The position numbers were made by a program, and so were the translations under genes. This document shows positions 16,705-25,282 of a stretch of DNA of 40,257 bases, piece after piece. This stretch comes from Methylococcaceae bacterium (GTDB lineage: Bacteria > Pseudomonadota > Gammaproteobacteria > Methylococcales > Methylomonadaceae). The first letter of the stretch is position 1. Every line of letters begins with the position of its first letter. Under the pieces are notes generated by a model, which worked only from the letters and a program-made list of their open reading frames with translations, did no database searches and was not told the origin of the DNA. The DNA is taken from NCBI GenBank assembly GCA_030693065.1, contig JAUYBL010000004.1:1-40257 (forward strand), in the 5' to 3' direction.

Positions 16705-17163
16705 ATGAAAAAATTTGCATTGTTCATCACATGGCTGACGGCTCAGGCCAGCGCCTTGAATAGCTTTCTTGGTAATGTGACTGTTTCTATCATATTGGGC
16801 ATCCCCGCTTTATTCCTGTTTGGCGATGCTCTTTTGTCGCTGCTCGGACATGCTCTGGCGGTGCTCGGGCATGGTTTGCATTTGCTGTTTGAGCTTTTTG
16901 AATCGATAACTGGTCATATCCTTGAGGAGGTTTTTCATCTACATAAAAGAACAGCTGAAATTATTTTTTTCTGGAGCAGCTTGACAGTGGCTATTGGCCT
17001 ATCGTGGCATCTTTCGCGCAAGGCGCATAGAGCCGCGCGACGCGTAGTCACCACAGCGCGAGAACGACGGATCGAGTTGGAGGAATCATCTAAAATCATA
17101 ATTGGAATCCGTATTGCACTTATCATCAGTTCGCTAAGCGCGACCCTTTATTTTTTCACCTAA
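16705..17163 (+). CDS. Small hypothetical membrane protein
   Basis: 152 residues from the ATG at 16705, which has GAGGA eight bases upstream; an ATG at 16681 would add eight polar residues. Hydrophobic segments lie at about 18-45, 82-100 and 130-150. The middle has a His-rich amphipathic stretch (GHALAVLGHGLHLLFELFESITGHILEEVFHLHKR) and a basic loop (RKAHRAARRVVTTARERR). I do not recognise the family. It stands alone, 120 bp before marC. Confidence 0.6.
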   Translation: MKKFALFITWLTAQASALNSFLGNVTVSIILGIPALFLFGDALLSLLGHALAVLGHGLHLLFELFESITGHILEEVFHLHKRTAEIIFFWSSLTVAIGLSWHLSRKAHRAARRVVTTARERRIELEESSKIIIGIRIALIISSLSATLYFFT

Positions 17164-17283
17164 TGCCATAGGTATTTACATATCTGATATTCATGTCATT
17201 CCGGCTGCTGGCCTATACGCAACCAATTTTTCCAGCAAACTAATTTTTTCAATCAGAGCAATCATTTAAAACACTTAATCGCT

Positions 17284-17931
17284 ATGCCACATTTACTCAA
17301 TTGGACTGAACTATTTAAAGATCTCGTCGGAATGTTTGCAATTCTAAATCCCCTAGGTGCCATCCCGATTTACCTGACTATGACCGCTCATAAATCAACA
17401 GGCGAAATGCGCCATATAGCCGCCAAAACGTCAATTGCCGTTGGCGTTATATTAATAATTTCGCTCTGGGGCGGTAATTTACTATTGCAGTTTTTTGGTA
17501 TTGGTATGCCCGCCTTCCGCATTGCCAGCGGCCTGTTAGTGCTGCTGATTGCGATTTCAATGTTTCAAGCCAAAATAAGTCCGGCTATACATACCCATGC
17601 AGAAGCGCTGGAAGCGGAAGACAAAGAAGGTATAGCCGTGGTGCCTTTAGCGATTCCCTTGCTGGCAGGGCCCGGTGCAATCAGCCTGGTCATCGTCAAT
17701 GCCGAGCAGATGAGCTATTGGGCAGATAAACTAATCATTAGCTTAGGATCTATTTTTTTAGCAGGTGTTGTGTGGATAATTTTAAGTTTGGCAGTGCCTT
17801 TAGGAAAGCGTTTAGGTACGGCTGGCATAAACATAGCAACCCGGATTATGGGACTTCTGCTGGCCGCCATGGCAGTGCAGTTTATTGCCAACGGTTTGAT
17901 CGTGTTGTTTCCAGGATGGACGCGACTATGA
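17284..17931 (+). CDS. MarC family integral membrane protein
   Basis: 215 residues with six hydrophobic segments. Family marks are the N-terminal MFAILNPLGAIPIYL and the second half-repeat VPLAIPLLAGPGAISLVIV. MarC/YhgN proteins sit in the inner membrane; the original link to multiple antibiotic resistance was not confirmed and the substrate is unknown. Its stop overlaps the ATG of a 40-codon open frame (17928-18050) that I cannot identify. Confidence 0.88.
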   Translation: MPHLLNWTELFKDLVGMFAILNPLGAIPIYLTMTAHKSTGEMRHIAAKTSIAVGVILIISLWGGNLLLQFFGIGMPAFRIASGLLVLLIAISMFQAKISPAIHTHAEALEAEDKEGIAVVPLAIPLLAGPGAISLVIVNAEQMSYWADKLIISLGSIFLAGVVWIILSLAVPLGKRLGTAGINIATRIMGLLLAAMAVQFIANGLIVLFPGWTRL

Positions 17932-18383
17932 GTCCATCTGCACTTGCCTTCGATGGCGCTTTCGACCAGACCATCAGCGGCAATCACTCCGACCGGTCGG
18001 TAGGTGTGCAGATGGAAATACCGCGCAGCAACGTACTGTGTCTAGCGTAGCTGGGTCGGACAGTACAAGAGCGCTTGCAACGCCTGACTACCTAACAACT
18101 GCACGAACTCAGTGTGCGCATGTAAATTCATGACGCGCTGAACTAAAACCATTTAGCGAGGGACTCATGAGCATGACAGAGGTGCTGAAACCCCTTGCCC
18201 ACCTCGGGCGACTTACAGCTAGGGGAAGTGCGCGCAATCAGCGGCTAGCAGGTGTCGCTGATCGATCTCGCTTTCGTCATCGGTACTTTGCTCTGCCACA
18301 GCCGTGTCGATTTGGGTATGACGGCAGGTAGAAGCTAATAACCAATCCGAGAAAAACCCTTTATTCAGAGAGATTAGGAACCA
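17932..18383. other. 452-bp intergenic stretch without a recognisable gene
   Basis: Two short open frames exist (17928-18050, 40 codons, overlapping the marC stop as ATGA; 18168-18332, 54 codons) but neither resembles a known protein. A 10-bp inverted repeat CCATCTGCAC / GTGCAGATGG is at 17934-17943 and 18006-18015. The stretch may be decayed coding sequence. Confidence 0.4.
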
Positions 18384-19217
18384 ATGAAAAGATTCTTTTT
18401 AATAATGCTGTCGATTTGGCGACAACACGCAAGCTTTTATATCATCGCTGCTGTAACCGGGGCATTAATCGGTGTTTTTATACTGGCGCCCAGTTACGAC
18501 TATATCAGCGCCCGTGAACCAGGTGCCGATCCGGTATCGTCAATCGGCTATATATTTCGTCAGATTCAAGACATGCTCACGGGGAAAAGTTCTCACGATA
18601 ATTTTGCATTGATTATTTTTTATGCGGAAATCGGCGCGATGCTTGGGCTGTTAACTCTGATCCTATACAAGTTTATGCATAAACGCTTGCTAGATATAGA
18701 TTACTTGAAAACGGAACTGGATAAGGACTTAGCTTCAATTATCAAACAAGGCGAAGGCCCTTATTTGGAGTTCAAATCGTCGTTGCGCTGGGACATGGTT
18801 GAAAATCGCATCAATAGGACGCTCGAAGGCGTCGTTTTAAAAACGCTGGCGGGATTTTTGAACAGCCCTAAAGGCGGAACGTTACTGATTGGCGTTGCTG
18901 ATAATGGCGATGTTATAGGGCTGGAAAAAGATTATCAAACGCTGAAAAAGCCCGGTCAGGATGGATTTGAACAAGCGGTGATGACTGTCATTTCTACAAA
19001 TATCGGTGCTGATCTATGTGGCTTTGTACATATTTTATTCCACGTTATTGATAATAAAGACGTCTGTCGGCTTATCATTTCGCCCTCGGCAAAGCCGGTG
19101 TTTTTAGATCAAGGCAATACGCCAAAATTTTTCGTGAGGACTGGCGGAGCAACCCGTGATCTGAATATTCAGGAAGCCTTGGGCTATATTCGCGAAAGGT
19201 GGCAAAAGTTTAAATGA
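18384..19217 (+). CDS. Membrane-anchored AlbA_2 (Schlafen-type) domain protein
   Basis: 277 residues. Two transmembrane segments (about 16-36 and 75-97) flank a short extracytoplasmic loop. The cytoplasmic part, about 120-250, is an AlbA_2 domain: GEGPYLEFKSSLRWD, LEGVVLKTLAGFLNSPKGGTLLIGVADNGDVIGLEKDY, and a C-terminal FFVRTGGATRDL. In other proteins AlbA_2 domains bind nucleic acid or act as RNases (Schlafen), but membrane-anchored forms have no assigned role. It stands alone, 60 bp before ilvD. Confidence 0.8.
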   Translation: MKRFFLIMLSIWRQHASFYIIAAVTGALIGVFILAPSYDYISAREPGADPVSSIGYIFRQIQDMLTGKSSHDNFALIIFYAEIGAMLGLLTLILYKFMHKRLLDIDYLKTELDKDLASIIKQGEGPYLEFKSSLRWDMVENRINRTLEGVVLKTLAGFLNSPKGGTLLIGVADNGDVIGLEKDYQTLKKPGQDGFEQAVMTVISTNIGADLCGFVHILFHVIDNKDVCRLIISPSAKPVFLDQGNTPKFFVRTGGATRDLNIQEALGYIRERWQKFK

Positions 19218-19276
19218 ACCCGTTAAATTCACGCTGAGTTCTCTCTGTAATAGTTTCATAATCCACGAGGTATACC

Positions 19277-21130
19277 ATGCCACAATACCGTTCCCGCACC
19301 ACCACCCAGGGCCGCAACATGGCCGGCGCACGCGCACTTTGGCGCGCCACCGGCATGAAGGATGAGGATTTTTCCAAACCGATCATTGCCATTGCCAACT
19401 CCTTTACGCAGTTCGTACCGGGCCACGTTCATTTAAAGGATATGGGGCAACTTGTCGCCAGAGAAATTGAACAAGCGGGCGGTGTAGCGAAAGAATTCAA
19501 CACTATCGCCGTGGACGACGGTATCGCCATGGGCCATTCCGGCATGCTGTATTCACTGCCTAGCCGCGAGCTGATCGCTGACAGTGTGGAATATATGGTC
19601 AATGCCCACTGTGCCGATGCGCTGGTGTGCATTTCCAACTGTGACAAGATCACCCCGGGCATGCTGATGGCTGCGCTACGTCTTAACATCCCGACAATAT
19701 TCGTGTCCGGTGGACCGATGGAAGCCGGCAAGGTCAACTGGCATGGACAGGAACGCGCGTTGGATTTGGTCGATGCCATGGTGGAAGCCGCCGACGACCA
19801 GGTGAGCGATGCGGATGTGGCGAATATCGAGCGCTCCGCCTGTCCGACCTGCGGCTCCTGCTCAGGTATGTTTACCGCCAACTCCATGAACTGTCTGACC
19901 GAAGCGCTGGGACTATCGTTGCCAGGTAACGGCAGCCTCGTTGCTACCCATGCAGATAGAAAACAGCTGTTTCTGCGTGCGGGTCGTACCATTGTCGAAC
20001 TGAGCAAACGTTATTATGAACAGGACGATAGCTTGGTTCTGCCACGTTCCATCGCCAGCTTCGATGCCTTCCAAAACGCCATAAGTCTGGATGTGGCCAT
20101 GGGCGGCTCCACCAATACCGTGCTGCATCTGCTGGCCGCAGCCCATGAGGCAGGAGTGGATTTCACCATGGCCGACATCGATGTCATTTCTCGTCGCGTG
20201 CCGTGCTTGAGCAAGGTGGCGCCCGCTACACAGCTTTACCACATGGAAGACGTGCATCGCGCCGGTGGGGTAATGGGTATTCTGGGCGAGCTGGATCGCG
20301 CAGACCTGATCAACCGCGATGTGCCGACGGTGCATGCGCCGAGCATGGCGGTCGCACTTGAGCAGTGGGATATTCTGCGCAGCCAAGATGAGGCGGTAAA
20401 AGATTTCTACCGCGCCGCACCCGGCGGCATCCGAACCACCGTCGCCTTCTCGCAAGCCATGCGCTACCCAAGTCTGGACGACAACCGCGCTGAGGGCTGC
20501 ATCCGTGATAAAGAACACGCTTACTCGCAGGATGGCGGTTTGGCCGTGCTCTACGGCAACATTGCGCTGGAAGGCTGTATTGTTAAAACTGCCGGTGTAG
20601 ACGACAGCATCCTCACTTTCACCGGTCGCGCGCGAATTTTCGAAAGCCAGGACGACGCCGTGGCATGCATTCTGGCTGATCAGATCGTCGCTGGTGATGT
20701 AGTCGTTATCCGTTACGAAGGCCCCAAGGGCGGCCCCGGTATGCAGGAAATGCTGTACCCGACTAGCTATCTCAAATCCAAGGGACTGGGCAAAGCCTGC
20801 GCGCTGCTGACGGACGGACGATTCTCCGGCGGCACATCGGGGCTTTCTATCGGCCATGCCTCACCTGAGGCCGCTGAAGGCGGAGCGATTGGCTTGGTGG
20901 AAGAAGGTGACACTATCGAGATCGACATTCCCAACCGCCGTATTCACTTGGCAGTGACCATAGAAGAATTGGAGCGGCGCCGTGTGCTAATGGCAGCCAA
21001 AGACCTGCAAGCCTGGAAGCCGGTCAAACGTGAACGCCATGTGTCCCCAGCACTAAGAGCTTATGCGGCCATGACCACATCGGCCGCCAAAGGTGCGGTG
21101 AGAGATGTTTCTCAAGTTGAACGTAATTAA
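19277..21130 (+). CDS. ilvD: Dihydroxy-acid dehydratase
   Basis: 617 residues, full length. Fe-S and active-site segments are present: [10 protein letters not shown] with Cys122, CPTCGSC at 189-195, [21 protein letters not shown] near the C-terminus, and [13 protein letters not shown]. It dehydrates 2,3-dihydroxy-isovalerate and -methylvalerate to the keto acids for valine and isoleucine. The upstream sequence has CGAGG before the ATG. Codon use is GC-rich. A 314-codon open frame on the opposite strand is a mirror of this coding sequence. Confidence 0.97.
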   Translation: MPQYRSRTTTQGRNMAGARALWRATGMKDEDFSKPIIAIANSFTQFVPGHVHLKDMGQLVAREIEQAGGVAKEFNTIAVDDGIAMGHSGMLYSLPSRELIADSVEYMVNAHCADALVCISNCDKITPGMLMAALRLNIPTIFVSGGPMEAGKVNWHGQERALDLVDAMVEAADDQVSDADVANIERSACPTCGSCSGMFTANSMNCLTEALGLSLPGNGSLVATHADRKQLFLRAGRTIVELSKRYYEQDDSLVLPRSIASFDAFQNAISLDVAMGGSTNTVLHLLAAAHEAGVDFTMADIDVISRRVPCLSKVAPATQLYHMEDVHRAGGVMGILGELDRADLINRDVPTVHAPSMAVALEQWDILRSQDEAVKDFYRAAPGGIRTTVAFSQAMRYPSLDDNRAEGCIRDKEHAYSQDGGLAVLYGNIALEGCIVKTAGVDDSILTFTGRARIFESQDDAVACILADQIVAGDVVVIRYEGPKGGPGMQEMLYPTSYLKSKGLGKACALLTDGRFSGGTSGLSIGHASPEAAEGGAIGLVEEGDTIEIDIPNRRIHLAVTIEELERRRVLMAAKDLQAWKPVKRERHVSPALRAYAAMTTSAAKGAVRDVSQVERN

Positions 21131-21195
21131 GTTGAATACTTCGGATAGATTAAGGTTCGGTTTATTAATTTTCAAACAGGCTTCGGTGGTCACTT

Positions 21196-22545
21196 ATGAA
21201 AAATCAAACGATAGTGCAACGCGATTTGAAGGTGCTCTGGCATCCTTGCAGTCAGATGAAGGATCACGAATCAGTGCCGTTGATCCCGATCAAATCCGGC
21301 CAAGGCGTCTGGCTGGAAGATTTCGAGGGCAATCGTTATCTGGATGCGATAAGTTCCTGGTGGGTGAATATTTTCGGACATGCCAATCCGGTCATCAATC
21401 AGGCCATCAAGCAACAACTCGATACACTGGAACATGTGATTCTAGGTGGTTTCACACATGAAGCAGCGGTGACTTTAGCCGAAAAACTGGTTGAAATCAC
21501 GCCACTGGGACTGGATAAATGTTTCTATGCCGATAACGGTTCGTCAGCCGTCGAAGTGGCGCTGAAGATGAGTTTTCATTACTGGCGGAATCTCGGTAAA
21601 ACTCAAAAAACCAAATTCATTACCCTGGAAAACAGTTACCACGGCGAAACGCTGGGCGCGCTGGCGGTCGGTAATGTTGCGCTTTACAAGGAAACCTATG
21701 CGCCGCTATTGATGGAAGTCATCACGGTACCAGGGCCGGATTGCTACCATCGTGAAAGCGGAGAAACCTGGCAGGATTATTCAATCCGCCGTTTCGCTGA
21801 CATGGAGCAAGCTTTGGCGAAACACGCCGATTCGGCATGTGCGGTGATCGTCGAGCCACTGGTGCAATGCGCCGGCAGCATGCGCATGTATCACCCTGTC
21901 TATTTGACCATGCTGCGCGAGGCTTGCGACCGATACGGCGTGCATCTGATTGCCGACGAGATAGCGGTGGGATTTGGCCGCACCGGCACCTTGTTCGCCT
22001 GCGAACAGGCGGCCATCAGCCCGGATTTCATCTGTCTTTCCAAAGGACTGACCGGCGGCTATTTGCCCTTGTCGGCGGTGTTGACCAGCGACACGGTTTA
22101 TCGGGCGTTTTACGACGATTACCAAAACCTCTCCGCGTTTTTGCACTCGCACAGCTACACCGGCAATGCGCTGGGTTGCCGGGCGGCATTGGCAACTATC
22201 GGCCTGTTTCAGCAGCAGGATGTACTCGGCAAAAATCGCCGGTTGGCGGCTGTCATGGCCAAAGCAGTCGAACGCTTCAAGGATCATCCCAACGTCGCCG
22301 AAGTCCGGCAAACCGGCATGATCGTCGCCATTGAGCTGGTCAAAAACAAACAAACCCGTGAAGCTTACCCGTGGCAGCAACGGCGAGGTTTAAGGGTTTA
22401 TCAGTATGCGCTCGGTCGCGGCGTGTTATTACGGCCATTGGGCAATGTCATCTATTTCATGCCGCCCTATGTGATCACTGAACAGGAAATCGAATTGATG
22501 ATCGAAGTCGCCTGGCAAGGCATTCAACACGCGGTACGCGACTGA
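21196..22545 (+). CDS. bioA: Adenosylmethionine-8-amino-7-oxononanoate aminotransferase
   Basis: 449 residues. A class III PLP aminotransferase with HPCSQMKDHE and SSWWVNIFGHANP near the N-terminus, FYADNGSSAVEVALKM, and the PLP lysine in LSKGLTGGYLPLSAVL. It converts KAPA to DAPA in biotin synthesis using S-adenosylmethionine as amino donor. No other intact biotin gene is adjacent; only a broken bioD end is found at 16265. It converges with the fisR-like gene. Confidence 0.95.
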   Translation: MKNQTIVQRDLKVLWHPCSQMKDHESVPLIPIKSGQGVWLEDFEGNRYLDAISSWWVNIFGHANPVINQAIKQQLDTLEHVILGGFTHEAAVTLAEKLVEITPLGLDKCFYADNGSSAVEVALKMSFHYWRNLGKTQKTKFITLENSYHGETLGALAVGNVALYKETYAPLLMEVITVPGPDCYHRESGETWQDYSIRRFADMEQALAKHADSACAVIVEPLVQCAGSMRMYHPVYLTMLREACDRYGVHLIADEIAVGFGRTGTLFACEQAAISPDFICLSKGLTGGYLPLSAVLTSDTVYRAFYDDYQNLSAFLHSHSYTGNALGCRAALATIGLFQQQDVLGKNRRLAAVMAKAVERFKDHPNVAEVRQTGMIVAIELVKNKQTREAYPWQQRRGLRVYQYALGRGVLLRPLGNVIYFMPPYVITEQEIELMIEVAWQGIQHAVRD

Positions 22546-22683
22546 TGTGCGCTTTACATAGCCCCTGGACTAACTCTCTTGAATATTGATAAGGCTCCTC
22601 CCATTAAAAGAGTGCGTTACCCATCATGAGTTTTAAATCCCTGCGAGATTATTTGAGGCCAAGTTGACAAGCTTGCTCACCTG

Positions 22684-22779
22684 CTTTTAATGAAAAAACC
22701 GAAAATCGGCGTTCATGATATTGCAACGGGTGAAGTCAGTTTTTATGATGACAAGTTGATTCTTAATAATCACAGTTAA
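22684..22779 (+). pseudogene. Remnant of a beta-carbonic anhydrase gene
   Basis: 22684-22715 matches the segment around 13271-13306 of the intact carbonic anhydrase gene (TTTAATGAAAAAACCGAAA... ATCGGC), and 22726-22779 matches its 3' end around 13441-13485 (GGTGAAGTCAGTTTTTATGA, then TTGATTnTTAATAA), with the intervening ~140 bp deleted. It ends with TAA overlapping the stop of the convergent regulator. It shows that a paralogue once stood here. Confidence 0.75.
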
Positions 22780-24128
22780 TCAATCAGATACTTCTTCCGC
22801 TTGCGCCAAAACGTAGCGCGGCTCATGCCGGCATGGCGAGCGGCGGTGTCCATATGACCATCTGCCAGCCGAAGAGCTTCGCGGATCAATTCTTCTTCAT
22901 CTGCATGCCTTGCGCGATTGCGTAACGGCGTTTGCAAGAGATCTGGCGCTGGGGTTTCGCGGAATTCCGGCGGTAAATCATCCAGGCTTAACTCATTGCC
23001 TCGCCCAACTGCGAAGGCGTATTCAACGACATTTTTCAATTCCCTGATATTGCCCGGCCAACCGTAATCGAGCAAACGCCGCATAGCTTCCGGTGCGATG
23101 CTGTCGATGTGGCGCGGACCTTGGAGATTGTGTTGTTTGATGCTGTGCCAGAGCAGCAAACTCACATCCAGACGCCGTTCGCGCAGTGGCGGCAGAAACA
23201 CCGGCACCACTCTGAGTCTATACATCAAATCTTCGCGAAAGCGTCCGGCTTTAACTTCTTCGCGTAACGAACGATGGGTGGCCGCGATGATGCGCACGTC
23301 GACAGAGATCGGCGCATCGCCGCCGACCGGGATAAACGTTTGCTCCTGGAGCACCCGCAATAGCTTGGCTTGCAGCTCAAGCGGTAATTCGGCGACTTCA
23401 TCAAGGAACAAAGTGCCGCCACTCGCACGTTTAAACAGACCGGCATGTTCTCGAATGGCGCCGGTAAACGCACCTTTGACGTGACCGAACAGTTCACTTT
23501 CCAGCAAACTGGGTGTCAGAGCTGCGCAATTGATCGCTAAAAACGGCCGTTCACGGCGCTGGCTTTCCATATGCAATGCATGAGCAACCAGCTCTTTACC
23601 GGTGCCGGATTCACCACGGATCAACACCGTCGCTTCGGTTTCCGAGACATTGCGAATAATTTTTATCGCCTCTTTCATCGCCGGATCGCGCGACAAAATG
23701 CCATGAAACGTTTCACTGTCATTTTGTTTGCTAATGACTGGCGCAGTGGCCGCTTGCGGCTGGAGAAACTCCAATGCGCCTGCGAATTGGCCGTCTCCAT
23801 CAAAGAATGCACGAGCGGTGCGATAGCACGTAATCGCACCGCCCGGCCTTTGCAATTGCACCATCTGCGCCTTAATCTCACCTTGTTCAGCCAGCCCACA
23901 CGGATCGCGATCGGTGCAACCCAGCGCTTGCGCACAACCTTGGCCAAGCACCGATTCTGCAGACAGATTAAACAGCTTCTCTGCGCCTTTACTCCAGAAC
24001 AGAACTTTACCTTCAGAATCCACAGCGAATACCGCACCGGCATCCACTAAGTCGGTGAGTACAGCAACCACTTGATCAGGGCCGATCTGGCTCAGCCAGC
24101 GGTTAAAAAACGGTGATGATTGGCTCAT
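22776..24128 (-). CDS. FisR-like sigma-54-dependent activator
   Basis: 450 residues from the ATG at 24128; a TTG at 24152 could add eight. An N-terminal PAS-like sensor domain (1-130) contains Cys65, Cys71 and Cys77 (CAQALGCTDRDPC). A sigma-54 AAA+ domain has Walker A GESGTGKE (172-179), GAFTGA (219-224) and Walker B GGTLFLDE (237-244). A C-terminal Fis-type helix-turn-helix follows. In Cupriavidus, FisR senses polysulfide through N-terminal cysteines and activates persulfide dioxygenase and sqr genes. Here it is divergent from a persulfide dioxygenase, which supports that role by context. Confidence 0.88.
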   Translation of the reverse strand: MSQSSPFFNRWLSQIGPDQVVAVLTDLVDAGAVFAVDSEGKVLFWSKGAEKLFNLSAESVLGQGCAQALGCTDRDPCGLAEQGEIKAQMVQLQRPGGAITCYRTARAFFDGDGQFAGALEFLQPQAATAPVISKQNDSETFHGILSRDPAMKEAIKIIRNVSETEATVLIRGESGTGKELVAHALHMESQRRERPFLAINCAALTPSLLESELFGHVKGAFTGAIREHAGLFKRASGGTLFLDEVAELPLELQAKLLRVLQEQTFIPVGGDAPISVDVRIIAATHRSLREEVKAGRFREDLMYRLRVVPVFLPPLRERRLDVSLLLWHSIKQHNLQGPRHIDSIAPEAMRRLLDYGWPGNIRELKNVVEYAFAVGRGNELSLDDLPPEFRETPAPDLLQTPLRNRARHADEEELIREALRLADGHMDTAARHAGMSRATFWRKRKKYLID

Positions 24129-24176
24129 GATATTGTTGGAGGTAAGTTTCAAAGATGTTGCAAATGTAACACATGC

Positions 24177-24199
24177 GTTTCATTGTTTCACTCTGAAAC
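24177..24199 (+). promoter_or_regulatory. Candidate activator site upstream of the persulfide dioxygenase unit
   Basis: GTTTCA at 24177-24182 and 24185-24190 is followed, three bases on, by the inverted TGAAAC at 24194-24199. It lies about 64-86 bp upstream of the candidate -24 element and 49 bp upstream of the fisR start, fitting binding by FisR to activate the divergent unit and regulate itself. Confidence 0.55.
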
Positions 24200-24262
24200 G
24201 AATAACTTAATCTCTAAAAATATATAATCGTTAAAAAACAGTTCGTTATCAACCATGAGCGC

Positions 24263-24279
24263 TTGGCACAGATTGTGAT
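24263..24279 (+). promoter_or_regulatory. Candidate sigma-54 promoter for the persulfide dioxygenase unit
   Basis: TTGGCACAGATTGTGAT matches the -24 half (TTGGCAC) fully and the -12 half (TTGCW) in three of five positions at exact spacing. Predicted transcription start is about 24291. Two transposed elements now lie between this and the ATG at 24585; without them the leader would be about 39 nt. Confidence 0.5.
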
Positions 24280-24287
24280 GTAAGTTT

Positions 24288-24550
24288 ATTAACTAGTAAT
24301 ACCAATCCCAATAAGTTCGCACACTATCCCTTCTCCAACGGGAGAAGGTTAGGATGAGGGTTTCAAATAAAAACTTATTGAGATTGATATAACTATTCAG
24401 CATCAGTTGATTACTGTGAAAGTATCCTGTGGGAGCGACGCCCACGTCGCGACCGAAGTCTTCAAATCGCGACGTGGGCGTCGCTCCCACCCGGTAATAG
24501 AGCATTGATTCTGCCCTACAAAGAAACTCGCTGAATAATTACATTAACTA
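24288..24550. mobile_element. MITE-like family B, copy 2, with 8-bp target duplication
   Basis: Direct repeats ATTAACTA at 24288-24295 and 24543-24550 flank the element. Its left terminus G(24296)TAA...CTATTCAGC is split by the family A insertion at 24300-24389, and its right terminus is GCTGAATAATTAC at 24530-24542. Minus the inserted 93 bp it is 154 bp. The central hairpin has perfectly complementary 24-nt arms at 24429-24452 and 24467-24490. It has the same termini and the same hairpin sequence as the copy at 5481-5623. Confidence 0.9.
24297..24392. mobile_element. MITE-like family A, copy 1, nested in family B
   Basis: The 90-bp element spans 24300-24389 with inverted ends TACCAATCCCAATAAGTT and AACTTATTGAGATTGATA, and 3-bp direct repeats TAA at 24297-24299 and 24390-24392. 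Its core is a CCTTCTCC/GGAGAAGG hairpin followed by TTAGGATGAGGG. Removing the element and one TAA regenerates the GTAACTATTCAGC terminus of family B, which proves the order of insertion. Confidence 0.9.
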
Positions 24551-24584
24551 TCACTAAATACTTCTATTTAAGCAGGGAAAAATC

Positions 24585-25280
24585 ATGATTTTCAGACAGC
24601 TTTTTGAAACAGAAACGTCTACTTACAGCTATCTATTAGGTTGCGAGCGCACGCATCGCGCTTGCTTAATCGATCCGGTAGCTTCAGAAATTAACGACTA
24701 CGTTGAATTGCTGCACACCTTAAATCTTAAGCTGATTTACACCATGGAAACCCATGTGCACGCTGATCATATTACCGGCGCAGGCTTGCTGCGCGAGAAA
24801 TTGGGCAGCAAAAGCGTGGTACATCGGGATGCAGGCGCGCTGTGCGCGGACTTAATGGTTACCGACGGCGTGTTGTTGCAAATCGGCAATTTGGAGTTTG
24901 AAGTGCGGCATACCCCCGGCCATACCAGCGGTTGCGTCAGTTATGTAATGGCGGACCGCGTATTTACCGGCGATGCGTTATTAATCGGTGGCAGTGGCCG
25001 CTCCGATTTTCAAGAAGGCGATGCAGGTCAACTTTACGACAGTGTCACCGGCAAATTATTCACATTGCCGCCGGATACGCTGGTCTATCCCGGACACGAT
25101 TACCACGGCAATACTGTTTCCACTATCAAACAGGAAATCGCCAAGAATACACGACTGGGCGGCGGACGTTCGCGCGCTGAATTTATCGCCATCATGCAGG
25201 ATTTGAAGCTGGCTTATCCCAAGTTTATCGACCAAGCCTTGCCTGCTAATCAGTCCTGCGGCATGACGGGAGAGCAGTAG
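24585..25280 (+). CDS. Persulfide dioxygenase-like MBL-fold protein (ETHE1/Blh type)
   Basis: 231 residues. The metal motif THVHADH is at 56-62 (His57, His59, Asp61, His62), followed by VRHTPGHTSGCVSYV, FTGDALLIGGSGRSDFQEGD and LVYPGHDYHG, the ETHE1 arrangement. These non-heme iron enzymes oxidise glutathione persulfide to sulfite. AGGGA lies upstream of the ATG. It is two bases before the TauE/SafE gene and divergent from a FisR-like activator, a typical sulfane-sulfur detoxification arrangement. Confidence 0.9.
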   Translation: MIFRQLFETETSTYSYLLGCERTHRACLIDPVASEINDYVELLHTLNLKLIYTMETHVHADHITGAGLLREKLGSKSVVHRDAGALCADLMVTDGVLLQIGNLEFEVRHTPGHTSGCVSYVMADRVFTGDALLIGGSGRSDFQEGDAGQLYDSVTGKLFTLPPDTLVYPGHDYHGNTVSTIKQEIAKNTRLGGGRSRAEFIAIMQDLKLAYPKFIDQALPANQSCGMTGEQ

Positions 25281-25282
25281 TC

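Noticed and set aside
19913-20857. 314-codon open frame on the minus strand
   Set aside because: It lies wholly inside ilvD, has no recognisable domain, and reflects the GC-rich third positions of ilvD.
21781-22380. 199-codon minus-strand frame, and a 165-codon plus-strand frame at 21837-22334
   Set aside because: Both are alternative frames of bioA, which has full-length family motifs.
24152-24153. TTG at 24152 as the start of the regulator gene
   Set aside because: The ATG at 24128 is a better start codon and begins the conserved region; the extra eight residues are not family-like.
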